Positions 51,230 to 61,421 of a stretch of DNA of 64,000 nt are shown piece by piece. Positions within the stretch are counted from its first letter, which is position 1; each line of letters starts with the position of its first letter. The stretch comes from Edaphobacter dinghuensis (lineage in GTDB: Bacteria; Acidobacteriota; Terriglobia; Terriglobales; Acidobacteriaceae): NCBI RefSeq assembly GCF_014640335.1, contig NZ_BMGT01000003.1, positions 479,149 to 543,148 of the forward strand, in the 5' to 3' direction. Under the pieces are notes generated by a model. That model saw only the letters and a list, made by a program, of their open reading frames with translations. It did not search any database and had not been told where the DNA came from. The position numbers and the translations under genes are program-made.

Positions 51230-51327
51230 CTTAAGCAAAACTGCGCGTAGTCAGGCTGGGCTGTTCAAATCGAGATGGTGTCAATCGAGATGTTGCTACT
51301 TTGTTGAAAGTTTCTGTATCGATCCGT

Positions 51328-52974
51328 TCAGGCGATGGCTGTATTGACGAGGTGTTGGGCTTCGGTTTGGATCTTCTTTAAGTGAGCTTCGCCTTTGAAA
51401 GATTCGGCGTAGATCTTGTAGACATCTTCGGTGCCGGAGGGGCGGGCGGCGAACCAGCCGTTTTCCGTTGTGACTTTGAGGCCGCCGATGGGAGCGTGGT
51501 TGCCGGGAGCTTCTGTGAGGATGGCGGTGATGGGCTCTCCGGCGAGTTCTTTGGCGGTGACCTGCGAGGGGGAGAGCTTGCCCAGCTTGGCTTTTTGTTC
51601 TTTGGTGGCTGCGGCGTCGATGCGCTGGTAGGTTGGGTCGCCGTACTTCTGCGTGAGTTCGCGGTAGAGCTCGCCGGGATCTTTGCCAGTGACGGCGGTC
51701 ATCTCGGCAGAGAGCAGGCCGGGGATGAGGCCGTCTTTGTCGGTGGTCCAGACCTTGGCGTTGCGGCGCAGGAAGGTGGCTCCGGCGGACTCTTCGCCTA
51801 CGAAGCCGAGGGTCCCGTCGATGAGGCCGTCGACGAACCATTTGAAGCCTACGGGGACTTCGAGCATGGGGCGGTTGAGGCCCTTGGCTACGCGGTCGAT
51901 GATGCTGGACGAGACGAGGGTTTTGCCGATGCCGACTTTTTCCGACCACTCGGGCCGGTGGGTGAAGAGGTACTGGATCGAGACGGCGAGGTAGTGGTTG
52001 GGGTTGAGCAGACCGGTGGTGCGGGTGACGATGCCGTGGCGGTCGTGGTCGGTGTCGGCGGCGAAGGCTACGTCGTACTTTGATTTGTTGGCGATCATGC
52101 TGGCCATGGCGTAGGGGCTGGAGCAGTCCATGCGAATGCGGCCGTCCCAGTCGCAGGTCATGAAGCGAAAGGTGGGATCGACATTGAGATTAAGAATTTC
52201 GATGGGGAGTTTGTACTGCTCGGCGATGCGTGGCCAGTAGTGGACACCGGCTCCGCCGAGCGGATCGACGGCGAGCTTGAGAGTGCTGCCGCGGAGGACT
52301 TCGAAGTCGATGACGTTGCCGAGATCATTGACATAGGCGGTGATGTAATCGTGGCGGTAGGTCTTGTCTGCGCCGAGTGCGCGGAAATAAGAGATGCGCT
52401 TTACGTCTTTGAGTCCATCGGCGATGAGTTCGTTGGCACGGTTCTCGATCCACTTGGTGGCGGTGGTGTCGGCGGGGCCGCCCGAGGGTGGGTTGTATTT
52501 GAAGCCGCCGTCCTCGGGAGGATTGTGCGACGGTGTGATGACAATGCCGTCGGCGCGGTGCAGCTTGGGGTTCTGGTTGTAGGTGAGGATGGCGTGGGAG
52601 AGGACTGGTGTGGGAGTGTAGCCGAGGTGCTCGTCGATCATGACCTCAATGTCGTTGGCGGCGAGGACTTCGAGCGCGGTGGTGAAGGCGGGCTCGGAGA
52701 GGGCGTGGGTGTCTTTGGCGAGGAAGAGTGGCCCGAGGGTGTGCTGCGAGGCGCGGTACTCAACGATGGCCTGGGTGATGGCTGCGATGTGGTCGTCGTT
52801 GAAAGATGCGCTGAAGGAGCTGCCCCGATGGCCGGAGGTCCCGAAGGCGACGCGCTGCGCGGGGACAGCGGGATCGGGATGGAGCGAATAATAGGCGGTA
52901 ATCAGGTGGGGAAGATTGACCAGCGATGCAGGGAGGGGAAGCTGACCGGGCTGATTGGCTGGGGCTGTGTGCAT
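51328..52974 (-). CDS. pgm: Alpha-D-glucose phosphate-specific phosphoglucomutase
   Basis: Interconverts glucose-1-P and glucose-6-P for UDP-glucose, trehalose and glycogen metabolism. The protein of 548 residues has the phospho-Ser active site TSGHRGSS (family Ser in SGHRGSS). The Mg2+-binding loop is AADTDHDRHG, the sugar-binding loop GEESAGATFLRR, and the phosphate-binding ARPSGTEDVYK is at the end. The length and TSGHRGSSFSASFNDDHI start match the Pgm (E. coli-like) group of about 546 residues. ATG 52974 is chosen with GAGGA upstream; the open frame continues to 53058 without family residues. It is divergent from the collagen-like gene. Confidence 0.95.
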   Translation of the reverse strand: MHTAPANQPGQLPLPASLVNLPHLITAYYSLHPDPAVPAQRVAFGTSGHRGSSFSASFNDDHIAAITQAIVEYRASQHTLGPLFLAKDTHALSEPAFTTALEVLAANDIEVMIDEHLGYTPTPVLSHAILTYNQNPKLHRADGIVITPSHNPPEDGGFKYNPPSGGPADTTATKWIENRANELIADGLKDVKRISYFRALGADKTYRHDYITAYVNDLGNVIDFEVLRGSTLKLAVDPLGGAGVHYWPRIAEQYKLPIEILNLNVDPTFRFMTCDWDGRIRMDCSSPYAMASMIANKSKYDVAFAADTDHDRHGIVTRTTGLLNPNHYLAVSIQYLFTHRPEWSEKVGIGKTLVSSSIIDRVAKGLNRPMLEVPVGFKWFVDGLIDGTLGFVGEESAGATFLRRNAKVWTTDKDGLIPGLLSAEMTAVTGKDPGELYRELTQKYGDPTYQRIDAAATKEQKAKLGKLSPSQVTAKELAGEPITAILTEAPGNHAPIGGLKVTTENGWFAARPSGTEDVYKIYAESFKGEAHLKKIQTEAQHLVNTAIA

Positions 52975-53271
52975 GCGTTCGATGTCCTCGCTGTAAATGG
53001 TGCCGACACTTGAACTATATGAGATGCAGCTTCGAGAAGGAAATTTGCGGTGAGACACAATGACACGGAAGTCGTATGCGTGGATGCTTGTGTTTCGGTT
53101 TGAGTTGACCTAAAACGGTGGTGCTCCCTGGTTTCTGTTAAAAACACACTACTAATTGCATGGGCAGTCCATGTCCAGCGCAACGTGCATCGCTGAGCTC
53201 CGAACGTTGGAAGGTTGGCAGGCCGGTCCTTTGTTTGCACGGCGAAGGACCGCTCCCTGCTGAGGGTTTTG
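52975..53271. promoter_or_regulatory. Divergent region between pgm and the collagen-like gene
   Basis: This 297-bp gap carries promoters for both directions. It is AT-richer around 53100-53160 (CTGTTAAAAACACACTACTAATTG). CATGG-N5-CCATG (53159-53173) is a weak palindrome. A GAGGG ribosome binding site precedes the ATG at 53272. I see no gene in it. Confidence 0.35.
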
Positions 53272-55101
53272 ATGGGTGTTGCAAGGAAAGCTCTGCTTTG
53301 GCTTGGATTGGCGATTTGGCTCTTTGCTGCGGGGCCGGTGTGGGCGGTCGAGGCAACTTTGGTGGCGGATGCGCATGTGAACAGCGCTCTGCCCGGAGTC
53401 AACAGCGGTGCAATCTCAAACCTGAACGTGGGTGCCGGGTATACAGCGTTGCTGCAGTTTGACCTGGGAGTGCTGCCTGCGGGGACAACTGCGGGGCAAG
53501 TTTCACGGGCGATGCTTCGACTGTATTGCAATCGGGTGGATGCGGCCGGACAGGTGAGCGTGCATCCCGTGAATGGAGCGTGGGGCGAATATAGCGTGAC
53601 CTATGCGACGCTGCCCGCGCTGGGGAGTGCGGCGCAGGCGGTTCAGGTGGATGCAGCGGGAGCCTATGTGACGGTGGACGTGACATCGTTGGTGCAGGGG
53701 TGGATTACTGCTCCGGCGACGAACAATGGCCTGGCATTGACTGCGGATATTGCGGGAGTGCAGTTCGACAGCAAGGAAAACGACCTGACGGGTCATGCGG
53801 CAGTGCTGGATGTGACGTTGGCTACCGCCGGTCCTGCTGGTCCTGTTGGTCCGACCGGCCCAGCAGGGCCGATTGGGTTGACCGGATCGACGGGCGCGAC
53901 TGGAGCCGCGGGTGCAGCAGGAGCCCAAGGTCTAGCGGGGCCTGCCGGCGCTAAGGGAGACACGGGAGCGATGGGGCCAGTCGGTCCAGCGGGTGCTACC
54001 GGGGCGCAGGGACCTCAAGGGTTACAAGGACTGCAAGGGCCTCAGGGACTTCAAGGTATCCCTGGTCCTGCCGGTGCGCCTGGGCCAACTGGAGCAGCGG
54101 GAGCAACTGGGCCAGCCGGACCTTCGGGACCGGCTGGAATGGCGTTTCGCGGAGCCTACTCATCGACTGTGAACTATGCGGTGAATGATGCTGTGAGCTA
54201 TCAGGGAGCCAGCTATATCTCGATAGCTGCGGCAAATCACGGAAATACTCCGGGGACGAACCCGGCGTACTGGAGTGTGCTGGCGGTGCAGGGTGCGGCG
54301 GGGGCGCAAGGGCCAGTGGGTGCGACCGGAGCAACGGGACCGCAAGGTGCTTCCGGACCGCAGGGGGTGCCCGGACCAGCGGGTGTGGCTGGCTCAGTTG
54401 GGATGAACTATCGAGGGAACTGGGGATTGGGGGTGACCTATCAGGTCAGCGATGCAGCGTCGTTCGATGGCAGTACATATCTGGCGCTGGTGAGCAACGC
54501 GGGGATGGAGCCGGACCTGTATCCCGCGGCGTGGGCAGTGCTGGCGCAGAAGGGAAGTGTGGGGGCGACCGGTCCGCAGGGTGTGGCAGCGACGGTAAGT
54601 GTCGGGACAGTGACTACCGGTGCAGCAGGTTCGATGGCAAGTGTGACCAATAGCGGGACGGCGACGGCAGCGGTCTTGAATTTCACCATTCCACAGGGTG
54701 CGGCGGGAACGAATGGAACAGGCGGAGGAACGGGCAGTGTCTCGGGAGCTTTGTCCGGCTCGATGTATCACTCGGTCTCGTTCAACAACATCTACTATTC
54801 CGTGAACAACACGAACGCGAGTGGAAACGAGGATGCTTCGGTACTGACATGGGTTCCAGCGGGCTGTACGGCCACATCACTGAACGTGTACTCGCAGCAG
54901 TCGAATGCAATTACTGTGATGCTGCGGCAGGGAACGCCGGGAAGTATGGCGGACACGTCGCTAAGCTGTAAGGCGTCTTCGAGCGGCTCCTGTTCGGTGA
55001 CCGGAAGCGTCGCAGTGGCGGCGGGAAACTTCGTGGACTTTGAAGTAAGCAACGCGAACGGAGTACCGGCAGCTGTATGGATGGCCGTAGCCTGCAATTA
55101 A
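53272..55101 (+). CDS. Secreted DNRLRE / collagen-like / chitin-binding-type protein
   Basis: An exported modular protein of about 609 residues. After the signal peptide ([23 protein letters not shown]) comes a DNRLRE-type beta domain (about 25-185) with [21 protein letters not shown] and [22 protein letters not shown]. Gly-X-Y collagen-like repeats ([13 protein letters not shown] and similar) follow in three blocks. Two chitin-binding-type-3/CBM5-12-like modules interrupt them: [20 protein letters not shown] and [20 protein letters not shown], each ending near YWSVL or AWAVL. The C-terminus (about 520-609) is a beta-rich domain with four Cys and a final MAVACN. No active site is visible. A surface adhesin or matrix role is likely. 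Located alone, divergent from pgm. Confidence 0.85.
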   Translation: MGVARKALLWLGLAIWLFAAGPVWAVEATLVADAHVNSALPGVNSGAISNLNVGAGYTALLQFDLGVLPAGTTAGQVSRAMLRLYCNRVDAAGQVSVHPVNGAWGEYSVTYATLPALGSAAQAVQVDAAGAYVTVDVTSLVQGWITAPATNNGLALTADIAGVQFDSKENDLTGHAAVLDVTLATAGPAGPVGPTGPAGPIGLTGSTGATGAAGAAGAQGLAGPAGAKGDTGAMGPVGPAGATGAQGPQGLQGLQGPQGLQGIPGPAGAPGPTGAAGATGPAGPSGPAGMAFRGAYSSTVNYAVNDAVSYQGASYISIAAANHGNTPGTNPAYWSVLAVQGAAGAQGPVGATGATGPQGASGPQGVPGPAGVAGSVGMNYRGNWGLGVTYQVSDAASFDGSTYLALVSNAGMEPDLYPAAWAVLAQKGSVGATGPQGVAATVSVGTVTTGAAGSMASVTNSGTATAAVLNFTIPQGAAGTNGTGGGTGSVSGALSGSMYHSVSFNNIYYSVNNTNASGNEDASVLTWVPAGCTATSLNVYSQQSNAITVMLRQGTPGSMADTSLSCKASSSGSCSVTGSVAVAAGNFVDFEVSNANGVPAAVWMAVACN

Positions 55102-55400
55102 TGCGGTAACGGTTTATCGGCGATCTTCTGTTCCACAATTCGCTTAAAAGAATGACATTATTTGTGCACATGAAGTAAATTCGTCTCTATAGGAGAGGTT
55201 GCTTTTGTGTCAATGTTGCGTGTTGGATTTTTTCTGCAAAGACACGGGATTATTATGCTGAAAATAAATGGCTTAAATACCTGGTTCTTTTAGGGGGAGT
55301 CGCGTTTTCTGATACTATTCCGTGGCCCTGATATTTTATAAGCAGAAGATTTATTATTCCAATCTAGATACACACTCCGAAAAGAGGAGAGTGGTGGACC
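55102..55400. promoter_or_regulatory. AT-rich 299-bp intergenic region before the xylan locus
   Basis: No gene is seen. The stretch 55250-55380 is clearly AT-rich (AAAATAAATGGCTTAAATAC, ATATTTTATAAGCAGAAGATT) and must hold the promoter of the SDR-ROK pair. GAGGAGAGTGG before 55401 is the ribosome binding site. No confident -35/-10 or palindrome was identified. Confidence 0.4.
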
Positions 55401-56162
55401 ATGTTTGATCTTGCAGGAAGATGCGCGGTCGTTGTCGGAGGGACCTCGGGGATTGGGAGGGCCATCGCACTGGGGCTGGCCTCAGCAGGTGCTGATGTTG
55501 TTGCCTCATCGCGATCGGCGGAATCGGTGGATTCCATGGCAGAGACGTTAGAGGCATCGGGACGAAAGACGCTGCGAGTTCTGTCCGATGTCACAGACCG
55601 TCGATCGCTGCAGGCGCTGCACGACACGGTGAAGTCGCATTTTGGGCGCATCGATATCCTGGTCAACTCGGCGGGCGTCACGAAGCGGATACCGACGCTT
55701 GATTGTCCGGAGACATTGTGGCAAAGCATCATGAACGTCAATTTGAACGGCACGCTGCGCGCCTGTCAGATCTTTGGTGCGTCGATGCTGGAACAAGGAT
55801 ATGGCCGCATTATCAACATTGCTTCGCTCTCAACCTTTGTTGCTTTTCGCGACGTCGCCGCTTATGGGGCGAGCAAGGCCGCAGTTGGCGCGCTGACTCG
55901 CTCGCTTGCGGTGGAGTGGGCTGAGCGAGGAGTTTGCGTGAATGCGATTGCACCGGGAATCTTCCCCACTGAGTTAAATCGTGCGTTGCTCGATTCGCCG
56001 CGTGGCCATGAGCTTTTGTTGCGAACGCCGATGCGCCGCTTCGGCCGTGTTGATGAGGTTGCGGGAACCGCAGTCTTTCTTGCATCGGATGAAGCCGCCT
56101 ATACGACCGGAGAGATTCTTTCTGTCGATGGCGGCTATTTTGCCAGCGGGGTGAATCAATAG
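55401..56162 (+). CDS. SDR oxidoreductase, possible fructuronate reductase of the xylan locus
   Basis: A 253-residue classical SDR. TGxxxGxG appears as GGTSGIGRA, then NSAG (about 89-92), the Ser in NIASLST, and the catalytic YGASK near residue 155; SVDGGYFASG closes the substrate pocket. In a locus whose neighbours release and process glucuronate, an SDR could be the NADH-dependent fructuronate reductase that makes D-mannonate, the substrate of the ManD-like enzyme encoded 4 kb downstream. SDR-type UxuB proteins exist (B. subtilis). That function is inference. The ROK regulator starts 5 bp after its stop. Confidence 0.82.
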   Translation: MFDLAGRCAVVVGGTSGIGRAIALGLASAGADVVASSRSAESVDSMAETLEASGRKTLRVLSDVTDRRSLQALHDTVKSHFGRIDILVNSAGVTKRIPTLDCPETLWQSIMNVNLNGTLRACQIFGASMLEQGYGRIINIASLSTFVAFRDVAAYGASKAAVGALTRSLAVEWAERGVCVNAIAPGIFPTELNRALLDSPRGHELLLRTPMRRFGRVDEVAGTAVFLASDEAAYTTGEILSVDGGYFASGVNQ

Positions 56163-56167
56163 ATTCT

Positions 56168-57403
56168 ATGGCGAAACCTACGACTCAAAAAATGGCTCTG
56201 CGAACTACAAAAGTTGCTGCGCGTGGAAGACATGTCGATCTGGCCTATGTCGAACTCGCATCGAGCGAGAGTGCGCGCGATATTAATCGCGATATTGTTC
56301 TTGAACTAATTCGTGCTCGACAGCCGGTTGCGCGCGCCGACCTGTCACGGCTCTCCGGTTTGCAGCCAAGCACTGTTTCGGCCATTGTGGAGCAACTCCT
56401 CAGCGAGCGATGGATCACAGAAGGAGCAGTGGTGCGGCGTCCGCGGGGGCGACGACCGACTCTGCTCTCTCTGAACGATGGGCTGGTTATTCTGGTCGCC
56501 GATCTGCGCCCTCAGCAGGCTATCGTCGCAATCGTCGATCTGAATGGGCGTTTTCTTGAGCGCGAGGTTGTTCCTCTGGTCTCCGACCCAGAGCGCTCGG
56601 TGAGCAAAATTATCGAATCGATGCAGGCGATGCGAGGCCGCCACGAGAACAAGACGTTTGAAGGGGTTGGTGTCAGTTTGCCGGGCCGTATTCATCCCGA
56701 CTCGCAGCGGCTGATTCTTGCACCGAACCTGCAGTGGTCGGACTACGACGTGAAGGGCGCGATAGAAACAGGGATGGAGTTGCAGGTGGAGCTGGATAAT
56801 GCCGCGAACGCCTGTCTTCTATCGGAGCTATGGTTCGGCAGAATCGACGGGGTGCGCAACGCCGTGCTGGTGACTGTCTCCGAGGGATTGGGCACGGCGA
56901 TTCTGGCGAATGGGCAGATTGTTGTAGGCCGCAATGGATTGGCAGGGGAGTTCGGACATATTCCAATCGATCCCGCGGGACCTGCCTGCGGCTGTGGGCA
57001 GCGAGGATGCTGGGAGGTATTCGGCTCTTCGTCGGCGGGGCTTCGGTACTACAAGGAGCTTGCTCCGAAAAGTCGCCCCCTGGTGATTCAGGAATTGTTG
57101 CAGCTTGCCGAAGAGGGAGATGCTGCCGCTATTGAAGCGGTCTCGCGTCAGGCAATGCATCTGGGTCGTGGACTTCGACTGATTACGGCCGCACTCTCGC
57201 CTGATCTCATTCTGATCACTGGCGATCTGACGACATCGTGGGCCCGCTTTGGCCCAATCGTGCAGGCTGAGTTAGACAGCACGATGCTTGCCGGTTCGTC
57301 ACCGCGGCTGATGGTGACCAATGACGGCGAACTGTCTCGTCTACGTGGCGGAGCAGCAGTTGTGCTGCAACGCCACTCGGGCTATCACCGTTCGACACAT
57401 TAA
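56168..57403 (+). CDS. ROK-family transcriptional regulator (NagC/XylR type)
   Basis: A 411-residue repressor-type ROK protein. The N-terminus holds a winged HTH (about 36-95: IVLELIRARQPVARADLSRL then QPSTVSAIVEQLLSERW). The sugar-kinase-fold body has VGVSLPGRIHPDS, VTVSEGLGTAIL, GEFGHIPIDPAGPACGCGQRGCWE (the zinc-binding CxCGxxGCxE signature) and RLRGGAAVVLQ. It probably senses a xylose- or uronate-derived sugar and controls the flanking genes. It is coupled to the SDR gene. The promoter of the next gene carries a palindrome that could be its operator. Confidence 0.92.
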   Translation: MAKPTTQKMALRTTKVAARGRHVDLAYVELASSESARDINRDIVLELIRARQPVARADLSRLSGLQPSTVSAIVEQLLSERWITEGAVVRRPRGRRPTLLSLNDGLVILVADLRPQQAIVAIVDLNGRFLEREVVPLVSDPERSVSKIIESMQAMRGRHENKTFEGVGVSLPGRIHPDSQRLILAPNLQWSDYDVKGAIETGMELQVELDNAANACLLSELWFGRIDGVRNAVLVTVSEGLGTAILANGQIVVGRNGLAGEFGHIPIDPAGPACGCGQRGCWEVFGSSSAGLRYYKELAPKSRPLVIQELLQLAEEGDAAAIEAVSRQAMHLGRGLRLITAALSPDLILITGDLTTSWARFGPIVQAELDSTMLAGSSPRLMVTNDGELSRLRGGAAVVLQRHSGYHRSTH

Positions 57404-57510
57404 TGCCTTATATGGGGAAGACGATTTAGTTTATTTCGTTTAGGAATAAATATTTGCTCGGTTTGCTTAGATTTTTATTAGATTTAAATCGATTCAGTTT
57501 GCGTTAATGC

Positions 57511-57538
57511 TTGACAGCGATATTTTTATATCGATAAA
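57511..57538 (+). promoter_or_regulatory. GH67 operon promoter with an operator-like palindrome in the spacer
   Basis: TTGACA (57511-57516) and GATAAA (57533-57538) are 16 bp apart. Between them is the inverted repeat CGATAT-TTTT-ATATCG (57518-57533), exactly where a repressor would block RNA polymerase. GATTTAAATC (57481-57490) is a further palindrome 20 bp upstream. The whole gap 57404-57556 is AT-rich. Confidence 0.65.
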
Positions 57539-57556
57539 GTTCGTGTCACGTAGTAA

Positions 57557-60154
57557 ATGACCTCCACTAAGCCAAACCTTGGATGGCCGCCTATGACGGC
57601 GCGCCATCCTCTTTATTCGAGGGCCCCTTTTGTGTTAAGGCTTCGATCTCTTATCGCTCTCGTTGGTTTCTTTTGCCTTGTTGCCGGCTTCGCTCAAGCG
57701 GAGACTGGCTCCGCTGGCTGGCTTCGATACGAGCGCATCAGCGATGCCACCGCGCTTCGGCAGGATCGCTCGCTTCCGCGCCAGATCGTACAGGCCGAAA
57801 CTTCTTCTGTTGGAAGAAGCGCGTCCAGTGAACTGGCTCGGGGTCTGCACAGTATGCTTGGCGATGATCTTCGTATGAGTTCCACTTTGCCTGATGCCGA
57901 TGCGTTTGTGCTGGGAACGCCGATGGAGTTACACCGGTTGCTTCCGCAATGGAGAGAGCCTGCAAGGTTGACGGCGGAGGGGTTTGCAATTTCGAAGTTG
58001 GATGAACGCGGGCATCATCTGTGGATCGTTGCAGGCGGCAGCTCCAGGGGCGAACTATATGGCGTCTTTCATCTGCTGGAGCAGGTTGGACAGCTACACG
58101 AAGTTGTACCGGATGCTGAGTCGCCCTCTGCGCCTATTCGGTGGGTGAATCAGTGGGACAACTTCGACGGCTCCATTGAGCGCGGCTATGCGGGTCGCAG
58201 CATCTTCTTTGACGGCGGCCACGTGCGGGCAGACTTGACGCGCGTTTCGGAGTACGGGAGGCTGCTGGCCTCGGTTGGCTTGAATGGCTGCACGGTCAAC
58301 AATGTGAACTCCGATCTGCGTACGTTGCAGCCGGAGATGCTGCGCGAGCTGGCCCGGATTGCCGATACGCTGCGTCCGTGGGGTGTTCGCATGTCGCTCT
58401 CGGTTGACCTCTCCAGCCCTCAAGCGGTCGGCCATCTTTCGACGTTCGATCCGCTTGATCCGCAGGTCATCGCATGGTGGCAGCAGAAGACGGATGAGAT
58501 CTATAAGCTGATTCCGGATTTTGGTGGATTTGTCGTGAAGGCAGACTCGGAGGGGCGGCTCGGGCCTTCGCACTATGGGCGCAATCCTGCGCAGGCTGCC
58601 AATGTTCTTGCGCGTGCCTTGCAGCCGCATGGTGGAGTTGTTCTCTATCGCGGATTTGTTTACAACCAGCATCTTGACTGGCATGACATGAAGGCCGATA
58701 GGGCGCGTGCTGGCTATGACAACTTTCGTGCGCTGGATGGAAAGTTTGAACCGAACGTTGTCATCCAGATTAAAAATGGTCCGATTGATTTTCAGGTGCG
58801 CGAGCCGGTCTCTCCACTCTTCGCAGCGCTGCAGCATACTAATCAGGCGATCGAGCTACAGGTGACGCAGGAGTACACCGGTCAGCAGCGGCACATGGTC
58901 TTTCTGGTGCCGATGTGGAAGACGGCGCTCGATACGGATATGCGTGCGCAGAATCGGAGCACACCGGTTAAAGAGATTGTCGAAGGGAAGAGCTTTCATC
59001 AGCCGCTGGGAGGCTTTGTCGCTGTCGTCAATGTTGGGCTGGACGATAACTGGCTTCATCATCCTATGGCTATGGCGAACCTCTATGGCTATGGCAGGCT
59101 TGCGTGGAATCCTGACCTGACGACGGACCAGATCGTCGATATCTGGACGCGGCTTACCTTTGGCAACAATCCGAAGGTCGTCTCGACGATTGACGATCTG
59201 CAGCGAAACTCATGGCATGTCTACGAGGAGTACACGGGGCCGCTTGGCTTGGGCACGTTGACGGATATTATCGGCGTTCATTATGGGCCAGGCATCGAAT
59301 CGGCGGAGCGGAATGGATGGGGGCAGTGGATTCGCGCGGATCACAAGGGCATTGGCATGGACCGCACGGTTGCTACGGGTACGGGATACATCGGGCAGTA
59401 TCCGCCGGAGCTTGCGAAGGTCTATGAGTCGCTGGTTACGTGCCCGGATGAGCTTCTGCTCTTCATGCACCATGTTCCTTATGACCATGTTCTGCACAGC
59501 GGGAAGACTGTGATTCAGCATGTCTATGACTCGCACTATGACGGCGCTGCTGCTGCGGCAACGTACGCTACGCGCTGGCAGTCATTGCATGGGCTGATCG
59601 ATGAAGATCGTTATCAGCGAACGCTGGCGCTCTTCGAGTATCAGGCGGGACATGCCGTTGTCTGGCGGGATGCAGTAAGTGAGTGGTTTCTGCGTATGTC
59701 TGGTATTCCAGATGCGATGGGACGAGTGGGGCATTATCCCAACCGGATTGAAGCGGAAGCAATGCAGAGTGACGGCTACACGTCGGTCAATGTTACGCCG
59801 TGGGAGACCGCCTCCGGCGGAAAGGCTGTGGTGTGCAATCGCGCCGCTGCCTGTACGCTTACAACGAAGCTGGACAAGCCTGTTGGTGTCTATAAGATTG
59901 CTGTCCAGTATTTTGATATTCATCCCGGCGCAGCGCGATATGAACTGTTGCTGAATGATAGAAGCATCGCGCATTGGAACGCGGACAATACGCTGCCCCC
60001 TGCTGTTTCGGACAAAAAGCTGGATGGCCATACGAGTACGCGATTTACTTTATCCGGAGTAAGACTTGCTCCTGGAGATATGCTTACCCTGCGCGGTGTT
60101 CCTGATGGCGCCGAGCCCGCACCTGTTGACTACATCGAGATCACAAAACAATGA
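57557..60154 (+). CDS. Alpha-glucuronidase, glycoside hydrolase family 67
   Basis: A secreted GH67 enzyme of 865 residues that releases (4-O-methyl-)glucuronic acid from the end of xylo-oligosaccharides. A signal peptide ([20 protein letters not shown]) precedes a small N domain. The TIM barrel has family blocks [34 protein letters not shown] (catalytic-region Glu) and [17 protein letters not shown] (here [17 protein letters not shown]). A C-terminal helical domain has [15 protein letters not shown], and a final beta part has RIEAEAM and [11 protein letters not shown]. Acidobacterial members share this tail. The TGA overlaps the next ATG. An in-frame ATG at 57593 is an alternative start. Confidence 0.94.
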   Translation: MTSTKPNLGWPPMTARHPLYSRAPFVLRLRSLIALVGFFCLVAGFAQAETGSAGWLRYERISDATALRQDRSLPRQIVQAETSSVGRSASSELARGLHSMLGDDLRMSSTLPDADAFVLGTPMELHRLLPQWREPARLTAEGFAISKLDERGHHLWIVAGGSSRGELYGVFHLLEQVGQLHEVVPDAESPSAPIRWVNQWDNFDGSIERGYAGRSIFFDGGHVRADLTRVSEYGRLLASVGLNGCTVNNVNSDLRTLQPEMLRELARIADTLRPWGVRMSLSVDLSSPQAVGHLSTFDPLDPQVIAWWQQKTDEIYKLIPDFGGFVVKADSEGRLGPSHYGRNPAQAANVLARALQPHGGVVLYRGFVYNQHLDWHDMKADRARAGYDNFRALDGKFEPNVVIQIKNGPIDFQVREPVSPLFAALQHTNQAIELQVTQEYTGQQRHMVFLVPMWKTALDTDMRAQNRSTPVKEIVEGKSFHQPLGGFVAVVNVGLDDNWLHHPMAMANLYGYGRLAWNPDLTTDQIVDIWTRLTFGNNPKVVSTIDDLQRNSWHVYEEYTGPLGLGTLTDIIGVHYGPGIESAERNGWGQWIRADHKGIGMDRTVATGTGYIGQYPPELAKVYESLVTCPDELLLFMHHVPYDHVLHSGKTVIQHVYDSHYDGAAAAATYATRWQSLHGLIDEDRYQRTLALFEYQAGHAVVWRDAVSEWFLRMSGIPDAMGRVGHYPNRIEAEAMQSDGYTSVNVTPWETASGGKAVVCNRAAACTLTTKLDKPVGVYKIAVQYFDIHPGAARYELLLNDRSIAHWNADNTLPPAVSDKKLDGHTSTRFTLSGVRLAPGDMLTLRGVPDGAEPAPVDYIEITKQ

Positions 60155-61359
60155 AAATTATCGCCGCTCGCCTGATCATCTGCTCTCCTGACCGTAACTT
60201 TGTCACGCTCAAGATCGAAACCGATGAAGGGATTTATGGACTCGGTGACGCGACGGTAAACGGACGTGAATTGGCAGTCGCAAGCTATCTCTCCGAGCAC
60301 GTCCTCCCATGCCTGATTGGTCGCGATCCGTTCCAGACGGAGGACATCTGGCAGTATCTCTATCGCGGAGCGTATTGGCGACGCGGCCCTGTCACCATGG
60401 CAGCCATTGCCGCGGTCGACGTTGCCCTGTGGGACATCAAGGGCAAGGCGTTGAATACTCCTGTCTATAACCTGCTGGGAGGTAAGAGCCGCAACGGCGT
60501 GCTTGTCTACACGCACGCCAACGGAAGCGATATTCCTGAGACGCTTGACTCTGTTCGCAAGCATATGGAGGAAGGCTACCTTGCGGTTCGGGCGCAGTCC
60601 GGCGTGCCGGGAATTGCAGGCAGCTATGGCGTGCCTAAGGGCGGCAAGGCGTATGAGCCTGCAGAGCGCGGGCTGCCTTCAGAGAGCCTGTGGTCCACCG
60701 AAAAATATCTGAACTTTGCGCCATCGCTTTTTGAGAAGCTTCGCGTCGAGCTTGGAAGTGATGTGCATCTGCTTCATGACGTGCATCACCGGCTCACACC
60801 CATTGAGGCGGCGCGTCTGGGCAAGGCGCTTGAACCGTATCACCTCTTCTGGATGGAAGACCCTTGCCCAGCCGAGTTGCAGGAAGGTTTTGAACTGATA
60901 CGCAAGCACACGACAACACCGATTGCGACGGGCGAGGTCTTCAACTCCGTGTGGGATGCTCACGATCTTATCCGCAGGCAGTGGATCGATTACATCCGCA
61001 TGGCGATTGTGCATGGTGGCGGCATTACGCATGTAAAGAAGACAGCCGATTTTGCAGCGCTCTATCACGTGCGTACCGGTTGCCATGGAGCCACCGATCT
61101 CTCTCCCGTTACGATGGCTGCAGCGCTGCATCTTGGGCTTGCTGTTCATAACTTCGGGATTCAAGAGCACATGCACCATAGCGCGCTTACCGATGAGGTG
61201 TTCCCGCACAACTACAGCTTCGACGCGGGGTACATGTATCCCGGAGATGCACCCGGACTGGGAGTCGATATCGACGAGGTACTCGCTGCGAAGTATCCGT
61301 ATCAGCGCGCGTATCTACCAATTGCGCGCAAGCTCGACGGCACGCTTACGGATTGGTAG
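60151..61359 (+). CDS. manD: D-mannonate dehydratase (ManD/RspA-type, enolase superfamily)
   Basis: A 402-residue enolase-superfamily acid-sugar dehydratase. N-terminal capping strand [20 protein letters not shown], loop [17 protein letters not shown] and the [20 protein letters not shown] helix match ManD proteins. Metal ligands are in HDVHHRL, WMEDPCP and [27 protein letters not shown] and VGIQEHM-type HNFGIQEHM blocks are typical. Mannonate dehydratase converts D-mannonate to KDG, the downstream step of glucuronate use. It overlaps the GH67 stop by 4 bp, so it is co-translated with alpha-glucuronidase. Some homologues have very low activity or use D-gluconate, so the exact substrate is not certain. 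Confidence 0.88.
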   Translation: MKIIAARLIICSPDRNFVTLKIETDEGIYGLGDATVNGRELAVASYLSEHVLPCLIGRDPFQTEDIWQYLYRGAYWRRGPVTMAAIAAVDVALWDIKGKALNTPVYNLLGGKSRNGVLVYTHANGSDIPETLDSVRKHMEEGYLAVRAQSGVPGIAGSYGVPKGGKAYEPAERGLPSESLWSTEKYLNFAPSLFEKLRVELGSDVHLLHDVHHRLTPIEAARLGKALEPYHLFWMEDPCPAELQEGFELIRKHTTTPIATGEVFNSVWDAHDLIRRQWIDYIRMAIVHGGGITHVKKTADFAALYHVRTGCHGATDLSPVTMAAALHLGLAVHNFGIQEHMHHSALTDEVFPHNYSFDAGYMYPGDAPGLGVDIDEVLAAKYPYQRAYLPIARKLDGTLTDW

Positions 61360-61421
61360 CTGTTCGCTCAATTTATTTGCTCAGACTAACTTGGTGGAAA
61401 ATGTCCGCCCATGGAGATCTT

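Noticed and set aside
53159..53173. CATGG-N5-CCATG as an operator of pgm or the collagen-like gene
   Set aside because: Only 5 bp arms in a 297-bp gap. Such short palindromes are expected by chance.
53820..54620. Repeats suggesting a CRISPR array
   Set aside because: The repetition is 9-bp codon-level (Gly-X-Y) within an intact reading frame. There are no constant-length repeats and unique spacers, and no cas genes.
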